Assembly (NCBI RefSeq): GCF_029873215.1
Contig: NZ_CP123620.1
Span: 3,286,001 to 3,350,000, forward strand
Source of the DNA: Nocardioides sp. BP30
GTDB lineage: Bacteria; Actinomycetota; Actinomycetes; Propionibacteriales; Nocardioidaceae
Reading direction: 5' to 3'
DNA length: 64,000 bases
Shown: one piece after another, positions 26,976 to 36,944 of the stretch
How positions within the stretch are numbered: position 1 is the first letter of the stretch
Layout: every line of letters begins with the position of its first letter
Program-made: the position numbers and the translations under genes
The notes under the pieces: model-generated
The model's database searches: none
What the model was told of the DNA's origin: nothing
Seen by the model: the letters and a program-made list of their open reading frames with translations, nothing else

Positions 26976-28544
26976 GTGAGCGTCAACCTGGCAGTACCGA
27001 GCCCGCGGTCCTTCACCGAGCCGACGGAGGATGCCACCGTCGCCGAGGCACGCCAGAACACCTGGGCCATCACCGCGGTCGTCGAGGCCCTGCGAGGCGC
27101 GCGGACGGTGGACGAGGCCGTCGACACGACGCTGCGGACCGTCCGCGAGCAGTTCGGGTGGGCCTACGCGTCGTACTGGACGCTGAGCGAGAAGGATCGC
27201 GCCCTGGTGTTCGCCCAGGAGTCCGGCGACGCCGGGGAGGAGTTCCGCCGCGTCACGCGCGCCGCCTCGTTCGCCGAGGGCATCGGCCTCTCCGGCCGGG
27301 CCTGGCGTGCGCGCGACCTGATCTTCGTGGCCGACCTCGGCCAGCTCACCGACTGCGTCCGGGCGCCCGCCGCCCAACGGGCCGGCGTCCGCAGCGGCAT
27401 CTGCATGCCGATCGTCGTCGCCGGCGAGGTGGCCGGCACGATGGACTTCTTCACCACCGAGCGCCTCGAGCCCTCGCAGGAGCGCCTGGCCGCGCTGCGC
27501 ACCGTCGGCACCCTGGTGTCCCAGACGATCGACCGGCTCGCCAGCAGTGCCGATCAGGAGCGTTCCGCCCAGGACATCGCCGCCGTCACCACGGTGCTGC
27601 AGGAGATCTCGCAGGCGACCAGTGCCGAGCACGGGATGTCGCTCGCGCTGGAGACGATCCGGCGCGACTTCGGCTGGGACTACGCGTCGTACTGGCGCAT
27701 CGACGACCGTGACCGTGCGCTGCACTTCGTCCAGGAGTCCGGCAGCGTCAACGAGGAGTTCCGCCGGGTCACCCAGACGGCCTCGTTCGTCGAGGGCGTG
27801 GGTCTCTCCGGCCGCGCCTGGAAGGCACGCGACCTGGTCTTCGTGCCCGACCTCGCCGAGCTCACCGACTGCGTCCGGGCGCCGGCCGCCGGCCGGGCCG
27901 GCGTGAAGTCGGGGGTCTGCCTGCCGATCATCGTGCGCGGCCAGGTGGTCGGCACGATGGACTTCTTCGCCACCCGGACCCTGGTCCTCTCCGAGGGCCG
28001 CCGCAGCGCCCTGCGCAGCACAGCCGTCCTGCTCGGCCAGGTCATCGAGCGCTTCGAGGCGGCCGGCCGCCTCTCCCGGGCCGGCCAGGAGCTCGTCCTC
28101 TCGATCGAGGAGGTCGAGCGGCACGTCGTCGCGGCGACCTCGGTCGCCCAGCAGGGTGGCGCCCTGGTCGGCGGCGCCAACCAGGACATCGCGGACCTGC
28201 GCGTGGCGAGCGCGCAGATCGGCGACATCGTCAAGGTCATCCAGACGATCGCCTCGCAGACCAACCTGCTCGCGCTCAACGCCACCATCGAGGCGGCGCG
28301 TGCGGGCGACGCCGGTCGTGGCTTCGCCGTCGTCGCCGGCGAGGTCAAGCAGCTGGCCTCCCAGACCGCCGCGGCGACGACGACCGTCGAGCACAACGTC
28401 TCCACCATCCAGTCCCAGGTGACCCGCCTGATCGACTCGCTGCGCCGGATCGACTCCTCGGTCCAGGAGATCAACCAGACCCAGCAGAGCATCAGCGGGG
28501 TGCTCGCCGAGCAGGCGGCGGTGACCAGGGCGATCCTGGCCTGA
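26976..28544 (+). CDS. Soluble chemoreceptor with tandem GAF domains
   Basis: 522 residues from GTG 26976 with GAGGA upstream. No membrane helix. Two GAF domains (about residues 25-185 and 200-365) are very alike, sharing [49 protein letters not shown] and SG-C-PI. A short methyl-accepting signalling domain (about 370-522) carries the conserved tip [21 protein letters not shown]. It would sense a cytoplasmic signal and act on CheA/CheW, none of which are in the window. A TGAA-N15-GCCGACC element upstream (26765-26790) resembles a flagellar-sigma promoter. Confidence 0.88.
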   Translation: MSVNLAVPSPRSFTEPTEDATVAEARQNTWAITAVVEALRGARTVDEAVDTTLRTVREQFGWAYASYWTLSEKDRALVFAQESGDAGEEFRRVTRAASFAEGIGLSGRAWRARDLIFVADLGQLTDCVRAPAAQRAGVRSGICMPIVVAGEVAGTMDFFTTERLEPSQERLAALRTVGTLVSQTIDRLASSADQERSAQDIAAVTTVLQEISQATSAEHGMSLALETIRRDFGWDYASYWRIDDRDRALHFVQESGSVNEEFRRVTQTASFVEGVGLSGRAWKARDLVFVPDLAELTDCVRAPAAGRAGVKSGVCLPIIVRGQVVGTMDFFATRTLVLSEGRRSALRSTAVLLGQVIERFEAAGRLSRAGQELVLSIEEVERHVVAATSVAQQGGALVGGANQDIADLRVASAQIGDIVKVIQTIASQTNLLALNATIEAARAGDAGRGFAVVAGEVKQLASQTAAATTTVEHNVSTIQSQVTRLIDSLRRIDSSVQEINQTQQSISGVLAEQAAVTRAILA

Positions 28545-28639
28545 GGACTCCGGGTGTGATCGACGCCGTACTGGCTCCGCTCCGGCGCTGAGCGGCCGAT
28601 AGCCAGGAGCAATCCCTGGACACCCGATGGAGGACCCTC

Positions 28640-30814
28640 ATGGCCACGCTGGCCTTCGAGCGCGAGACCGAGCGCCCGACCACGCCCCCGACCGACCGGC
28701 TCGAGCGGCGCCCCGAGGGGTCGGAGGGCCCACGACGGCGCGGCGCGGGTGGCCTCCTCACCACGGTGACGATCAAGCAGAAGCTGTGGGCGATGGCCGC
28801 GATCGCCATCGCGGTGTTCCTGATCATGTCGGCGATCGGACTCCTGCGGGTCGGTCCCTCGATCGGCGCCGTCCGGGAGAACACCGCCACCACCAAGGCG
28901 ATGACCGAGATGAGTGCCGGGTACACGACCTGGGTCTCCAGCGACGACGACGTCCAATCGTCACTGAGCGCGACCCCGATCGAGTCCGAGTCGCCGGGCA
29001 CCGTCGCGGAGATGATCGACGACCTCGCCAGCGACTACGCGGCGACCACCCAGCACCTCGACGCGGCGATCGCCGCCGCCCAGACCACCCCCGGTGACGA
29101 CGCCGCGGCGATGGTCGCGGGACTGCAGTCGCTGAAGAAGCTCGTCGTCGCCTACCACGACGACATCGAGGTCAAGGCGGTCGCGCAGCTGCAGGCCGGC
29201 CACACCCTGGCGTCGGCGCGGACGGCGATGATCGGCGGCAACGCCATGTACACCAAGGTCGACGACGGGTTCCAGCGGGTGTCGAAGCTCGCGAACCAGG
29301 TGCTGGACGCCCGGTCGGCCGGCATCGACGGAAAGCTGAGCTCGTTGCGGTTGAGTTTGGCGTTGGTGGCGTTGGTGGGTGCGGTGTTGTTCTTGGTGGT
29401 GGCGTGGTTGATCATTCGGTCGATTGCGGGGCCGTTGGGTCGTGTGGTGGTGGTGTTGCGGGCGATTGCTTCGGGTGATCGTTCGAAGCGGGTGGTGCAT
29501 CGCAATGTTGATGAGATCGGGTCGATCGCGACCTCGATCGATGCGGTGATCTCGTCGTTGGATGCTGCTGATGAGGCTGCTGCGGTGGCGCAGGCTGAGC
29601 GGGAGGCTCGGTTGGTGGCTGAGCAGCGGGCTGCGGTGGAGCGGGCTGAGTTGGAGGCTCGGCAGGCCGAGGAGCGGGCTGCTGCGGAGGCTGAGCGGGT
29701 GGCTGGGGAGGCCCGGGTCGAGGCGGAGCGGCGGGATCGTGAGGCTGCGGTGGAGGCTGAGCAGCGGGCGGCGGCTGATGCGGCGCAGGCTGAGCAGCGG
29801 GCTCGGGAGTTGGCGGCGGCGGAGCAGGAGCGGGCTCGTGCTGCGCAGGTCGCGGCGAAGGCCAGTGAGGATGCGCAGCGGGTGGCGGTGATGTTGACCT
29901 ATGCCCAGGGGTTGGCCGCTGGTGATCTGACTGGTGAGTTGGAGGTTTCGGGGGAGGATGGTCTGGGTCAGGTTGCGGATGCGTTGCGGCGGTTGGCGGG
30001 GGCGTTGCGGGGCAGCATCGCTCAGATCGGGCAGACCTCGACGTCGATGGCGGCTGCGGCTGAGGAGTTGACGGCTGTGTCGGGGGAGATGACGCGGGGG
30101 ACGGGGCAGGCCTCGGATCTGGCGGGGAATGTCTCGGCGGCGGCGGAGCAGGTCTCGGTCAATATCGCCACGGTCGCCACGGCGGCCGAGGAGATGTCGT
30201 CCTCGATCCGGGAGATCGCTCGTAACGCGACTGATGCTTCGACGGTGGCTGCGGATGCGGTGCAGGTGGCGACCACGGCGCGGGGCACGATCGATTCCTT
30301 GGGGGTCTCCAGTGCGGAGATCGGGCAGGTGATCAAGGTGATCACCTCGATTGCGCAGCAGACCAATTTGTTGGCGTTGAATGCCACGATCGAGGCGGCT
30401 CGGGCTGGGGATGCGGGCAAGGGGTTCGCGGTGGTGGCCAACGAGGTCAAGGAGTTGGCTGGGGAGACCGCGAAGGCGACTGAGGAGATCGGGCGTCGGA
30501 TCGAGGCGATCCAGGGTGATACGACCAATGCGGTGGAGGCGATTACTCAGATCACGGCGGTGATCGGGCAGATCAATGACATCACCGGGACGATTGCCTC
30601 GGCGGTGGAGGAGCAGACTGCTACGACCAATGAGATCGCTCGTTCGGTGACCGAGGCTGCGACGGGTGCGAACGGGATCGCTGCGGATATCACCAAGGTT
30701 GCTGGGGCTGCCGCGGAGACTCAGCAGGGTGCGGCGGGGACCTCCGCGGCAGCCGCGGAGCTGGCCGGGATGGCCACCACCCTGGACCGGCTGGTCAGCA
30801 CCTTCCGCTACTGA
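28640..30814 (+). CDS. Transmembrane methyl-accepting chemotaxis protein (mosaic gene)
   Basis: 724 residues. Basic N-terminus, TM1 at about 50-70, an extracytoplasmic helical domain of about 165 residues, TM2 at about 238-260, HAMP, a long Ala/Glu/Arg coiled coil (about 305-415), and an MCP signalling domain with the hairpin tip [21 protein letters not shown]. From about base 29341 to 30740 the codon use changes sharply (TTG leucine, GGT, GAT, GCT), whereas both ends use the C/G-ending codons of the neighbours. The junction is just before TM2, so the cytoplasmic half seems to be of separate origin. It ends 7 bases inside the convergent DeoR gene. Confidence 0.93.
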   Translation: MATLAFERETERPTTPPTDRLERRPEGSEGPRRRGAGGLLTTVTIKQKLWAMAAIAIAVFLIMSAIGLLRVGPSIGAVRENTATTKAMTEMSAGYTTWVSSDDDVQSSLSATPIESESPGTVAEMIDDLASDYAATTQHLDAAIAAAQTTPGDDAAAMVAGLQSLKKLVVAYHDDIEVKAVAQLQAGHTLASARTAMIGGNAMYTKVDDGFQRVSKLANQVLDARSAGIDGKLSSLRLSLALVALVGAVLFLVVAWLIIRSIAGPLGRVVVVLRAIASGDRSKRVVHRNVDEIGSIATSIDAVISSLDAADEAAAVAQAEREARLVAEQRAAVERAELEARQAEERAAAEAERVAGEARVEAERRDREAAVEAEQRAAADAAQAEQRARELAAAEQERARAAQVAAKASEDAQRVAVMLTYAQGLAAGDLTGELEVSGEDGLGQVADALRRLAGALRGSIAQIGQTSTSMAAAAEELTAVSGEMTRGTGQASDLAGNVSAAAEQVSVNIATVATAAEEMSSSIREIARNATDASTVAADAVQVATTARGTIDSLGVSSAEIGQVIKVITSIAQQTNLLALNATIEAARAGDAGKGFAVVANEVKELAGETAKATEEIGRRIEAIQGDTTNAVEAITQITAVIGQINDITGTIASAVEEQTATTNEIARSVTEAATGANGIAADITKVAGAAAETQQGAAGTSAAAAELAGMATTLDRLVSTFRY

Positions 30815-31671
30815 CCCCACCCCGACACCACGACTGTCCGCAGCCCGTCGACGGCGCGCAGCTCGGCGAGCGCCTCGGCCGGCGCGGACGCGGTGGTGAC
30901 GAGCAGATCGACGTCGCCGGCGCGCGCCACCTGACCGAGGTGGATCCGGCCGACCTTCGACCCGTCGGCCACGACGACCGTCCGCGCGGCGGCGGCGATC
31001 ATCGCTCGCTTGACCTCGGCCTCGGGCAGGTTGATGTTGGTGACGCCCGCACGAGCGTCGACGCCGTTGCAGCCGATCAGGGCGAGGTCGGTGTGGAGCC
31101 GTGCGAGCAGCCCGTCCGCGAGCGGCGCCACCAGCGAGTGCTGCAACGGACGCAGCGTCCCGCCGGTGACCACCACCTGCAACCGCGGGACCGCCGGCTC
31201 GAGGAGCAGGGCGATGCGCAGGCCGTTCGTGATCACCGTCAGGTCCTCGAGATCCTCGCGCCGCAGCAGCTCGCGCGCCACCGCCGCGGTGGTGGTGCCG
31301 ACATCGAGCAGCACGCTCATCCCCGAACGGACCTCCTCGACCGCCCGCGCCGCGATCGAGCGCTTGTCCTCACCGAGCGTCTCCAGGCCGGCCTCGTAGG
31401 GCCGCTCCTGCAGCTCGGGTACGGCGGCGGCCGGCATCGCACCGCCGCGCACCCGGCGTACGTGCGCCTCCGCCTCGAGGGCATCGAGATCCGCACGGAC
31501 GGTGACGGCGGAGACCCCGAACTGACGGCTCAGGTCGATCACCCGGACGAAGCCGCGCTGCTCGATGGCGGTGAGCATCCGCGCCCGTCGTTCGGCCGCG
31601 GAGGACTGGTCGGGCACAGGCACCCGGGCATCGTTCAACGTCGTCCGGTCGGTTGTCAATGCGAAAGTCAT
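30808..31671 (-). CDS. DeoR/GlpR family regulator, probable galactose regulator
   Basis: 287 residues from ATG 31671; GTG 31623 would give a more usual length, as the HTH ([42 protein letters not shown]) begins after a 25-residue tail. C-terminal DeoR sensor domain with [52 protein letters not shown]. These domains bind sugar phosphates. Divergent from galTKM with CGAAAG/CTTTCG half-sites between, so it probably represses that operon and itself. Confidence 0.88.
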   Translation of the reverse strand: MTFALTTDRTTLNDARVPVPDQSSAAERRARMLTAIEQRGFVRVIDLSRQFGVSAVTVRADLDALEAEAHVRRVRGGAMPAAAVPELQERPYEAGLETLGEDKRSIAARAVEEVRSGMSVLLDVGTTTAAVARELLRREDLEDLTVITNGLRIALLLEPAVPRLQVVVTGGTLRPLQHSLVAPLADGLLARLHTDLALIGCNGVDARAGVTNINLPEAEVKRAMIAAAARTVVVADGSKVGRIHLGQVARAGDVDLLVTTASAPAEALAELRAVDGLRTVVVSGWGQ

Positions 31672-31707
31672 CTTGCTTTCGGTATCGAAAGTTCCTAGCG
31701 TTGGGTC
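31662..31707. promoter_or_regulatory. gal operator half-sites and leaderless galT promoter
   Basis: CGAAAG (31662-31667), CTTTCG (31676-31681) and CGAAAG (31686-31691) form two overlapping inverted repeats, the central one CTTTCG-GTAT-CGAAAG. TAGCGT at 31696-31701 ends 6 bases before the galT GTG, so transcription would start at the start codon. Confidence 0.65.
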
Positions 31708-32802
31708 GTGAGTTCGATCATCAAGCGCACCCATGCGCTGGCCGACGGCCGCGAGCTGATCTACTTCGACGACGCCGACACGACGCTGCCGCCGGACCGG
31801 GCCCCCGACCTGCGGGTGATCGAGTCCCGACCGCCCACCGCCGACATGCGGCTCGACGTGCTGACCGGCGAGTGGATCTCGGTGGCCACCGCCCGGCAGG
31901 GGCGGGTCGTGATGCCGCTGCTGGACCCGCTGGCGCCGCAGGCACCGGACAATCCCAGCGAGGTGCCGTCGAACTACGACGTCGCCGTCTTCGAGAACCG
32001 CTCCCCCAGCTTCGGCCCGGCGACGGGCGCCACCGAGCTCCCGGCCCTCGGCCTGGGGGCCACCGCGCCCGCCGTCGGCCGCTGCGAGGTGGTCTGCTTC
32101 AGCCCCGAGCGGGAGGGCTCCTTCGGCAGCATCAGCCGCTCCCGGGCCCGCACGGTGATCGAGGCGTGGGCCGACCGCACCGCCGCGCTGTCGGCCCTTC
32201 CGGGGGTCGCCCAGGTGTTCCCCTTCGAGAACCGGGGCCGCGAGATCGGTGTGACCCTGCAGCACCCGCACGGCCAGATCTACGCCTACCCCTACATCAC
32301 CCCGCGAACCCGCCGCCTGGTCGACTCCGTCGAGCAGTACGGCGCCGGCCTGCTGGCCGAGGTCCTCGACTTCGAGCGGGGCAGCGAGCGGGTCGTGCTC
32401 GCGGGCGAGCACTGGACGGCGTACGTGCCCTTCGCCGCCCGGTGGCCGGTCGAGGTGCACCTGATGCCGCACCGGCACGTGCCCGACTTCGCCGCCACCG
32501 GCCCCGAGCAGCGCGACGAGCTGTCGGGGCTCTACCTGCGGCTCCTGCGCGGCATCGACGCGCTCTACGACACGCCGACCCCCTACATCGCCGCGTGGCA
32601 CCAGGCGCCGGTGCACAGCCACCGTGACGAGATCCGGCTGACCCTGCAGTTGACCTCGCCGCGACGCGGCTCGGACAAGCTGAAGTACCTCGCCGGAAGC
32701 GAGGCGGCGATGGGTGCCTGGGTGGCCGACATCGCACCCGAGACCCAGGCCGAACGGATCCGCGAGGCGATCGCTCGCGCCGACCAGGAGAACCCCGTAT
32801 GA
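31708..32802 (+). CDS. galT: Galactose-1-phosphate uridylyltransferase
   Basis: 364 residues, GTG start without Shine-Dalgarno, leaderless by the -10 spacing. The catalytic HPHGQ at residues 186-190 (in QHPHGQIYAYPYITPR) and the phosphate/UDP-binding SPERE and FENRGREIG regions are clear. Exchanges UMP between UDP-glucose and galactose 1-phosphate in the Leloir pathway. ATGA overlap with galK. Confidence 0.95.
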   Translation: MSSIIKRTHALADGRELIYFDDADTTLPPDRAPDLRVIESRPPTADMRLDVLTGEWISVATARQGRVVMPLLDPLAPQAPDNPSEVPSNYDVAVFENRSPSFGPATGATELPALGLGATAPAVGRCEVVCFSPEREGSFGSISRSRARTVIEAWADRTAALSALPGVAQVFPFENRGREIGVTLQHPHGQIYAYPYITPRTRRLVDSVEQYGAGLLAEVLDFERGSERVVLAGEHWTAYVPFAARWPVEVHLMPHRHVPDFAATGPEQRDELSGLYLRLLRGIDALYDTPTPYIAAWHQAPVHSHRDEIRLTLQLTSPRRGSDKLKYLAGSEAAMGAWVADIAPETQAERIREAIARADQENPV

Positions 32803-33977
32803 GTTCCACCCCGCTCGACCGCGTGGTCGCCGGCTTCGCCGACCGCTTCGGCCACCGACCCGACGGCGTCTGGTCGGCCCCGGGGCGGGTGAACCTGATC
32901 GGGGAACACACCGACTACAACGAGGGGTTCGTCCTGCCCTTCGCGATCGACCAGCGCACGTACGTCGCCCTGGCGCTGCGCCCCGACCGCCGGGCCCGGG
33001 TGGCCTCCGAAGGATTCGACGAGGACGCCGAGATCTCCCTGGACGACCTCGGGCCCACCTCGGTCTCCGGCTGGTCGGCCTACCCGCTGGGCACCGCCTG
33101 GGCGCTGGGCCGGGTCGGTGGCGACCTGCGGGAGGTGGCCGGCTTCGACGCCTACTTCGTCTCCGAGGTGCCCACGGGTGCGGGGCTCTCCTCCTCGGCC
33201 GCGCTGGAGTGCTCGCTGGCCGTCGCCCTCAACGACAGCTGGAAGCTGGGGCTGGACGGGACCACCCTCGTCCGGGCCGCCCAGCTGGCCGAGAACGAGG
33301 TGGTCGGTGCGCCCACCGGGATCCTGGACCAGTCCGCATCGCTGCTCACCGAGCGCGATGCGGCACTCTTCCTGGACTGTCGCGACGCCACGAGCCGGAA
33401 CGTGCCGCTCGGCCTGGAGGACGCCGGCCTGGGCGTCCTCGTGATCGACACCCGGGTGACCCACGCGCATGCCGGCGGCGGGTACGCCTCGCGCCGGGCC
33501 TCCTGCGAGGCTGCGGCCTCGGCGCTCGGGGTGAGCGCACTGCGGGACGTGGCAGTGGCCGACCTCGACGCCGCGCGCGCCGTCCTCGACGACGAGACGT
33601 TCCGACGAGCGCGCCACATCGTGACGGAGAACCAACGCGTGCTGGACACCGTCGAGGTGCTCGGGACGACCGGTGCGACCGGCATCGGCGAGCTTCTGGT
33701 GGCCTCGCACGCCTCGATGCGCGACGACTTCGAGATCAGCGTCCCCGAGCTCGACCTGGCCGTCACCACGGCGATGGACGCCGGTGCGATCGGCGCCCGG
33801 ATGACGGGCGGCGGGTTCGGCGGGTCGGCGATCGCACTGGTGCGCACCGAGGTCGCCGACGAGATCGGCGACCGGGTCACCCGGGCCTTCGCCGAGCACG
33901 GTTTCACCCCACCTCGGATCTTCACCGTCACACCGTCGGCCGGCGCGCGTCGTGAGCAGGAGCAGCACAGCCGATGA
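32799..33977 (+). CDS. galK: Galactokinase
   Basis: 392 residues. GHMP kinase with the galactokinase signature PGRVNLIGEHTDYNEGFVLP, ATP loop VPTGAGLSSSAALECS and C-terminal MTGGGFGGSAIALV. Phosphorylates galactose at C1. Overlaps galT and galM by 4 bases each, so the three are one translationally coupled operon. Confidence 0.96.
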   Translation: MSSTPLDRVVAGFADRFGHRPDGVWSAPGRVNLIGEHTDYNEGFVLPFAIDQRTYVALALRPDRRARVASEGFDEDAEISLDDLGPTSVSGWSAYPLGTAWALGRVGGDLREVAGFDAYFVSEVPTGAGLSSSAALECSLAVALNDSWKLGLDGTTLVRAAQLAENEVVGAPTGILDQSASLLTERDAALFLDCRDATSRNVPLGLEDAGLGVLVIDTRVTHAHAGGGYASRRASCEAAASALGVSALRDVAVADLDAARAVLDDETFRRARHIVTENQRVLDTVEVLGTTGATGIGELLVASHASMRDDFEISVPELDLAVTTAMDAGAIGARMTGGGFGGSAIALVRTEVADEIGDRVTRAFAEHGFTPPRIFTVTPSAGARREQEQHSR

Positions 33978-34900
33978 CCGATCGTCGACCCATGTCCGGC
34001 GCGCAGGTCGAGCTCCGACACGGCCGGTACACCGCGCACATCGCCAGCGTCGGCGCCTCGCTGCGCGCACTGCGACACGACGGCCGGGACCTGGTCGTCC
34101 CCTTCGATGCGGACGAGGTCCGGCCGGCGTACCGCGGTGCCGCGCTGGCGCCCTGGCCCAACCGCGTCGTCGACGGCCGCTACACCTTCGACGGCGTCGC
34201 CCACCGGCTCCCGCTGACCGAGCCGGCCCGCTGTCACGCGTTGCACGGTCTGGCGATCTGGCTCGACTTCGCGATCGCCGAACAGTCGGCGACGGAGGTC
34301 GTCCTGACCGCCACGATCGAGCCGCAGACCGGGTACCCGTGGCGGGTGCCGGTCACGGTGCACCACACCCTCACCGACGACGGCCTGCACACCCGTATCT
34401 CGGCGCGCAACGACAGCACCACCCGCGCACCGGTCGGGCTGTCCGGTCATCCCTACCTCGTCGCCGGCAGGGGTCGGGTCGACGACTGGACCCTCGAGCT
34501 GCCGGCGGAGCGGTTCCTGGTCGTCGACGAGGACCGGCTGATCCCCCAGTACGTCGAGAGCGTCGCGACCGACGGAACCTTCGACTTCCGTTCGGCGCGC
34601 CGCATCGGCGCCACCTTCATCGACCACGCCTTCACCGCACTGGACCGCGATCGGCGCGGTCTCGCGACCGTCCGCCTCACCACGGCCGAGGGCACCGGCG
34701 TGGGGCTGGCCTGGGACGAGGCGAGCCCGTGGGTGCAGATCCATACCGCCGACCGACCGGACGCGCCCGACATCAGCCGGATCGGCCTTGCCGTGGAGCC
34801 GATGACCTGCGCACCGGACGCGTTCAACTCCGAGGCAGGGCTGATCGTGCTGGCGCCCGGGGAGTCGGCCGCTGCGGGATGGACGATCTTCGCGATCTGA
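33974..34900 (+). CDS. galM: Aldose 1-epimerase (galactose mutarotase)
   Basis: 308 residues, beta-sandwich of the mutarotase family. Catalytic His in ARCHALHGLA, second His in GLSGHPYLVAG, and the Glu near the C-terminus (LAVEPMTCAPDAFN) are present. Interconverts alpha and beta galactose so that galactokinase receives the alpha anomer. Last gene of the gal operon; no galE is in the window. Confidence 0.92.
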   Translation: MTDRRPMSGAQVELRHGRYTAHIASVGASLRALRHDGRDLVVPFDADEVRPAYRGAALAPWPNRVVDGRYTFDGVAHRLPLTEPARCHALHGLAIWLDFAIAEQSATEVVLTATIEPQTGYPWRVPVTVHHTLTDDGLHTRISARNDSTTRAPVGLSGHPYLVAGRGRVDDWTLELPAERFLVVDEDRLIPQYVESVATDGTFDFRSARRIGATFIDHAFTALDRDRRGLATVRLTTAEGTGVGLAWDEASPWVQIHTADRPDAPDISRIGLAVEPMTCAPDAFNSEAGLIVLAPGESAAAGWTIFAI

Positions 34901-34947
34901 CCGGACCTCCCGGCGAACCCGGGCAGGCAACGTCGCGCCCGCGACGA

Positions 34948-34977
34948 CGGAGCCCGGGCCGATCGGCCCGGGCTCCG
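34948..34977 (+). terminator. gal operon terminator
   Basis: Perfect 30-base palindrome, 15-bp arms with no spare loop bases (CGGAGCCCGGGCCGA and its complement), 47 bases after galM. Confidence 0.75.
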
Positions 34978-34980
34978 CTG

Positions 34981-35030
34981 TGTGTTCGGTCGTGCTCGGT
35001 TGTGCTCGGTCGTGCTCGGTCGTGTTCGGG
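34981..35030. repeat. Five tandem copies of a 10-base unit
   Basis: Near-identical units of the form (C/T)GTG(C/T)TCGG(T/G), directly after the gal terminator and before the end of the sialidase-like gene. Non-coding in my reading. Confidence 0.8.
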
Positions 35031-35071
35031 CCTACCCCGGAGTGCTCAGCCGGCGACTGCCCGACGAACCC

Positions 35072-36730
35072 TCACGCGGTCGGCACGTGCCACTGCTGGG
35101 TGAACAGCCCGTTGCAGTCGTAGATCTGCAGCTGGGTCCCGTCGGTGGTCACGGCCGCGGGGTCGTCGAGGCACCGACCCGACTGCGGGTTGTAGAGGGA
35201 GCCGTCACTGCGCGCCACCCACTGCTGGCCGCCGACCCCGTTGCAGTCCCAGAGCTCGACCTTCGCGCCGTTCGCGGTGCCGTTGCCGACGATGTCGAGG
35301 CACTTGTCGTAGGCGCGGACGGTGCCGTCGGTCTCCAACGCCCACTGCTGCCCGGTCGCGATCCCACAGGTGTAGAGCTGGACGGCGTTCCCCTTCACCG
35401 AGGTGTTGGTGTTCACGTCCACGCACTTGCCGGTGGTGCCGGGTCCGGTGATCGTTCCCTGGGCCGTGGGCAGCGTCGCCGTACCGAACGAGGTCTCGCA
35501 CTTGCCCGTGGAGACGTGCACGCCGGCCATCATCAGGAAGCTGTTGCCCGTGGACGCCGCCAGGAGCGGTGAGCTGTAGCCGGCGCAGGCCGTCTCGCCG
35601 GCGTCGTATCCGCCCGTCGGCGACGTCGTCACCGGCGTGGTGATCTCGTCCCACGATCCGGTGCCGAGGGAGTGGTTGACCAGGAGCACGTGTCCGCTCT
35701 CCGGCTGCTCGACCAGCGAGCCGTCGGTGCCGGCCACCACCCGCTGTCCCGAGGCGATCAGGGTGCCGTTGGCCCCACCCGCCGGGGACCAGGTCAGGTA
35801 CGGCGTGTGCAGCAGGAACCTGCCGTCGCTGGTCTGGATGCGGGTGCCGAGGCTGGAGGGGTTCCACGACTCCGCGTTCGAGGTGGTCTTGAGGTAGACG
35901 TCGCAGGCCTGGTCGGGGTCGTAGCCCGCCTTGCAGTCCTCGTAGGTCATCGCGTAGGTGCCGTTGGGCAGGTTGACGACGGTCGCCATGCCGGGTCGCT
36001 CGACACCGTTCTGGACGGCGACGTCGTAGACCTCGCTGCCCCAGCTCGTGGCGCCGTTGGTCGAGACCACGTGAGCCAGGACCTGGGCGTAGCCGTTGGT
36101 CGAGGGCCGCTCGTCGGAGAAGTAGCAGACCAGGTCGCCGTTGGCGGCCACGTCGAACTCCGGCTCCCAGATGCCGTGGCCGGTGGAGTTGGCCAGCCCC
36201 GACTCGGACGCGCACGAGCTGCGGTAGCTCCAGCTCGCACCCTGGTTCGTGGAGACGAAGACCTCGACGGCCTGCTGGGTGTAGTCACCGTGGTTCCACG
36301 CGGTCCCGGCCGCGAGCAGGGTGCCTGCGGGCAGGCTGCCCTCGGCCTGCGGCAGCTCGTAGAGCGTCGGCCCGTCCAGGTCCCAGCCGTGCTGGGTGTC
36401 GGTCACCGTGCTGATCGGCGAGGAGGACCAGGTGACACCCCCGTCGGTCGAGCGGTAGATCGGGAAGTTGGCCTTGGTGACGCCTGTTCCCGAGTGCGAG
36501 AACGTGGCGAGCAGGGTGCCGTTGGCCGAGCCGTTGTGCGCCAGCCGGATGACGCGGGGATAGCTCGCGTCCTCGGTCGAGCCGGACGCTGTGCTGGGAG
36601 CGTAGAGGACGCCACCCGAGGTGGTGGCGGCCGTGGCCGGGCCTGGGGCGAGCAGCGCTCCCCCGAAGGCGAGCAGGAGTGCGGCACCGATCATCGATAG
36701 GCGTCGCGCCAGGTAGTGCTGTCGTGTCAT
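35072..36730 (-). CDS. Secreted sialidase-fold glycoside hydrolase with ricin-type lectin domain
   Basis: 552 residues from ATG 36730 with GGAGGT upstream. Signal peptide: basic RRL start, hydrophobic core and cleavage near GPATAA (about residue 35). Residues 40-420 form a beta-propeller with Asp-box repeats (STDGGVTWSS, STNQGASWSY); a C-terminal beta-trefoil (about 425-552) has three Q-x-W repeats (GQQWALE, GQQWVAR, TQQWHV), i.e. CBM13. The enzyme is exported and binds a glycan, probably galactose-containing. True sialidase, exo-arabinanase (GH93-like) or related activity cannot be told apart. A LacI-type operator precedes it. Confidence 0.88.
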   Translation of the reverse strand: MTRQHYLARRLSMIGAALLLAFGGALLAPGPATAATTSGGVLYAPSTASGSTEDASYPRVIRLAHNGSANGTLLATFSHSGTGVTKANFPIYRSTDGGVTWSSSPISTVTDTQHGWDLDGPTLYELPQAEGSLPAGTLLAAGTAWNHGDYTQQAVEVFVSTNQGASWSYRSSCASESGLANSTGHGIWEPEFDVAANGDLVCYFSDERPSTNGYAQVLAHVVSTNGATSWGSEVYDVAVQNGVERPGMATVVNLPNGTYAMTYEDCKAGYDPDQACDVYLKTTSNAESWNPSSLGTRIQTSDGRFLLHTPYLTWSPAGGANGTLIASGQRVVAGTDGSLVEQPESGHVLLVNHSLGTGSWDEITTPVTTSPTGGYDAGETACAGYSSPLLAASTGNSFLMMAGVHVSTGKCETSFGTATLPTAQGTITGPGTTGKCVDVNTNTSVKGNAVQLYTCGIATGQQWALETDGTVRAYDKCLDIVGNGTANGAKVELWDCNGVGGQQWVARSDGSLYNPQSGRCLDDPAAVTTDGTQLQIYDCNGLFTQQWHVPTA

Positions 36731-36775
36731 TCGTGACCTCCGTCGTCGCGTCGTTGCGAGGGGAACCAGCGAAAT

Positions 36776-36787
36776 TGCAGCGTTGCA
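36776..36787. promoter_or_regulatory. LacI-type operator O1 (sialidase-like gene)
   Basis: TGCAGCGTTGCA, an almost perfect palindrome with the central CG of LacI-family operators, 46 bases upstream of the secreted hydrolase start. Confidence 0.7.
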
Positions 36788-36876
36788 GAGTTGAACGCCT
36801 CGCACTGTAGGACCGCTCTCCGCAGGCCCGCAAGGGCCGCACGGAGGGCTCTTCCGTGCTCGACTCAGTAGAGTGC

Positions 36877-36888
36877 TGCAACGTTGCA
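36877..36888. promoter_or_regulatory. LacI-type operator O2 (GH2 gene)
   Basis: TGCAACGTTGCA, a perfect palindrome, just upstream of a TATCTT hexamer at 36899-36904, in front of the GH2 gene. Confidence 0.75.
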
Positions 36889-36944
36889 AAAATGCTGCTA
36901 TCTTCCAACCTCCAGCCCGCCGCACACGAGTGAAGGACCTGACC

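Noticed and set aside
28961..30820. 619-residue open frame antisense to the transmembrane chemoreceptor
   Set aside because: Arises from the unusual TTG/GGT codon block; low-complexity Arg/Leu/Ser protein without any domain.
34981..35030. Possible CRISPR array
   Set aside because: Ten-base units in direct contact, without spacers or cas genes.
35072..36730. Sialidase-like protein as a virulence factor
   Set aside because: Asp-box propellers are common in glycan-degrading soil actinobacteria; the gene sits in a sugar-utilisation cluster and catalytic residues for sialic acid were not established.
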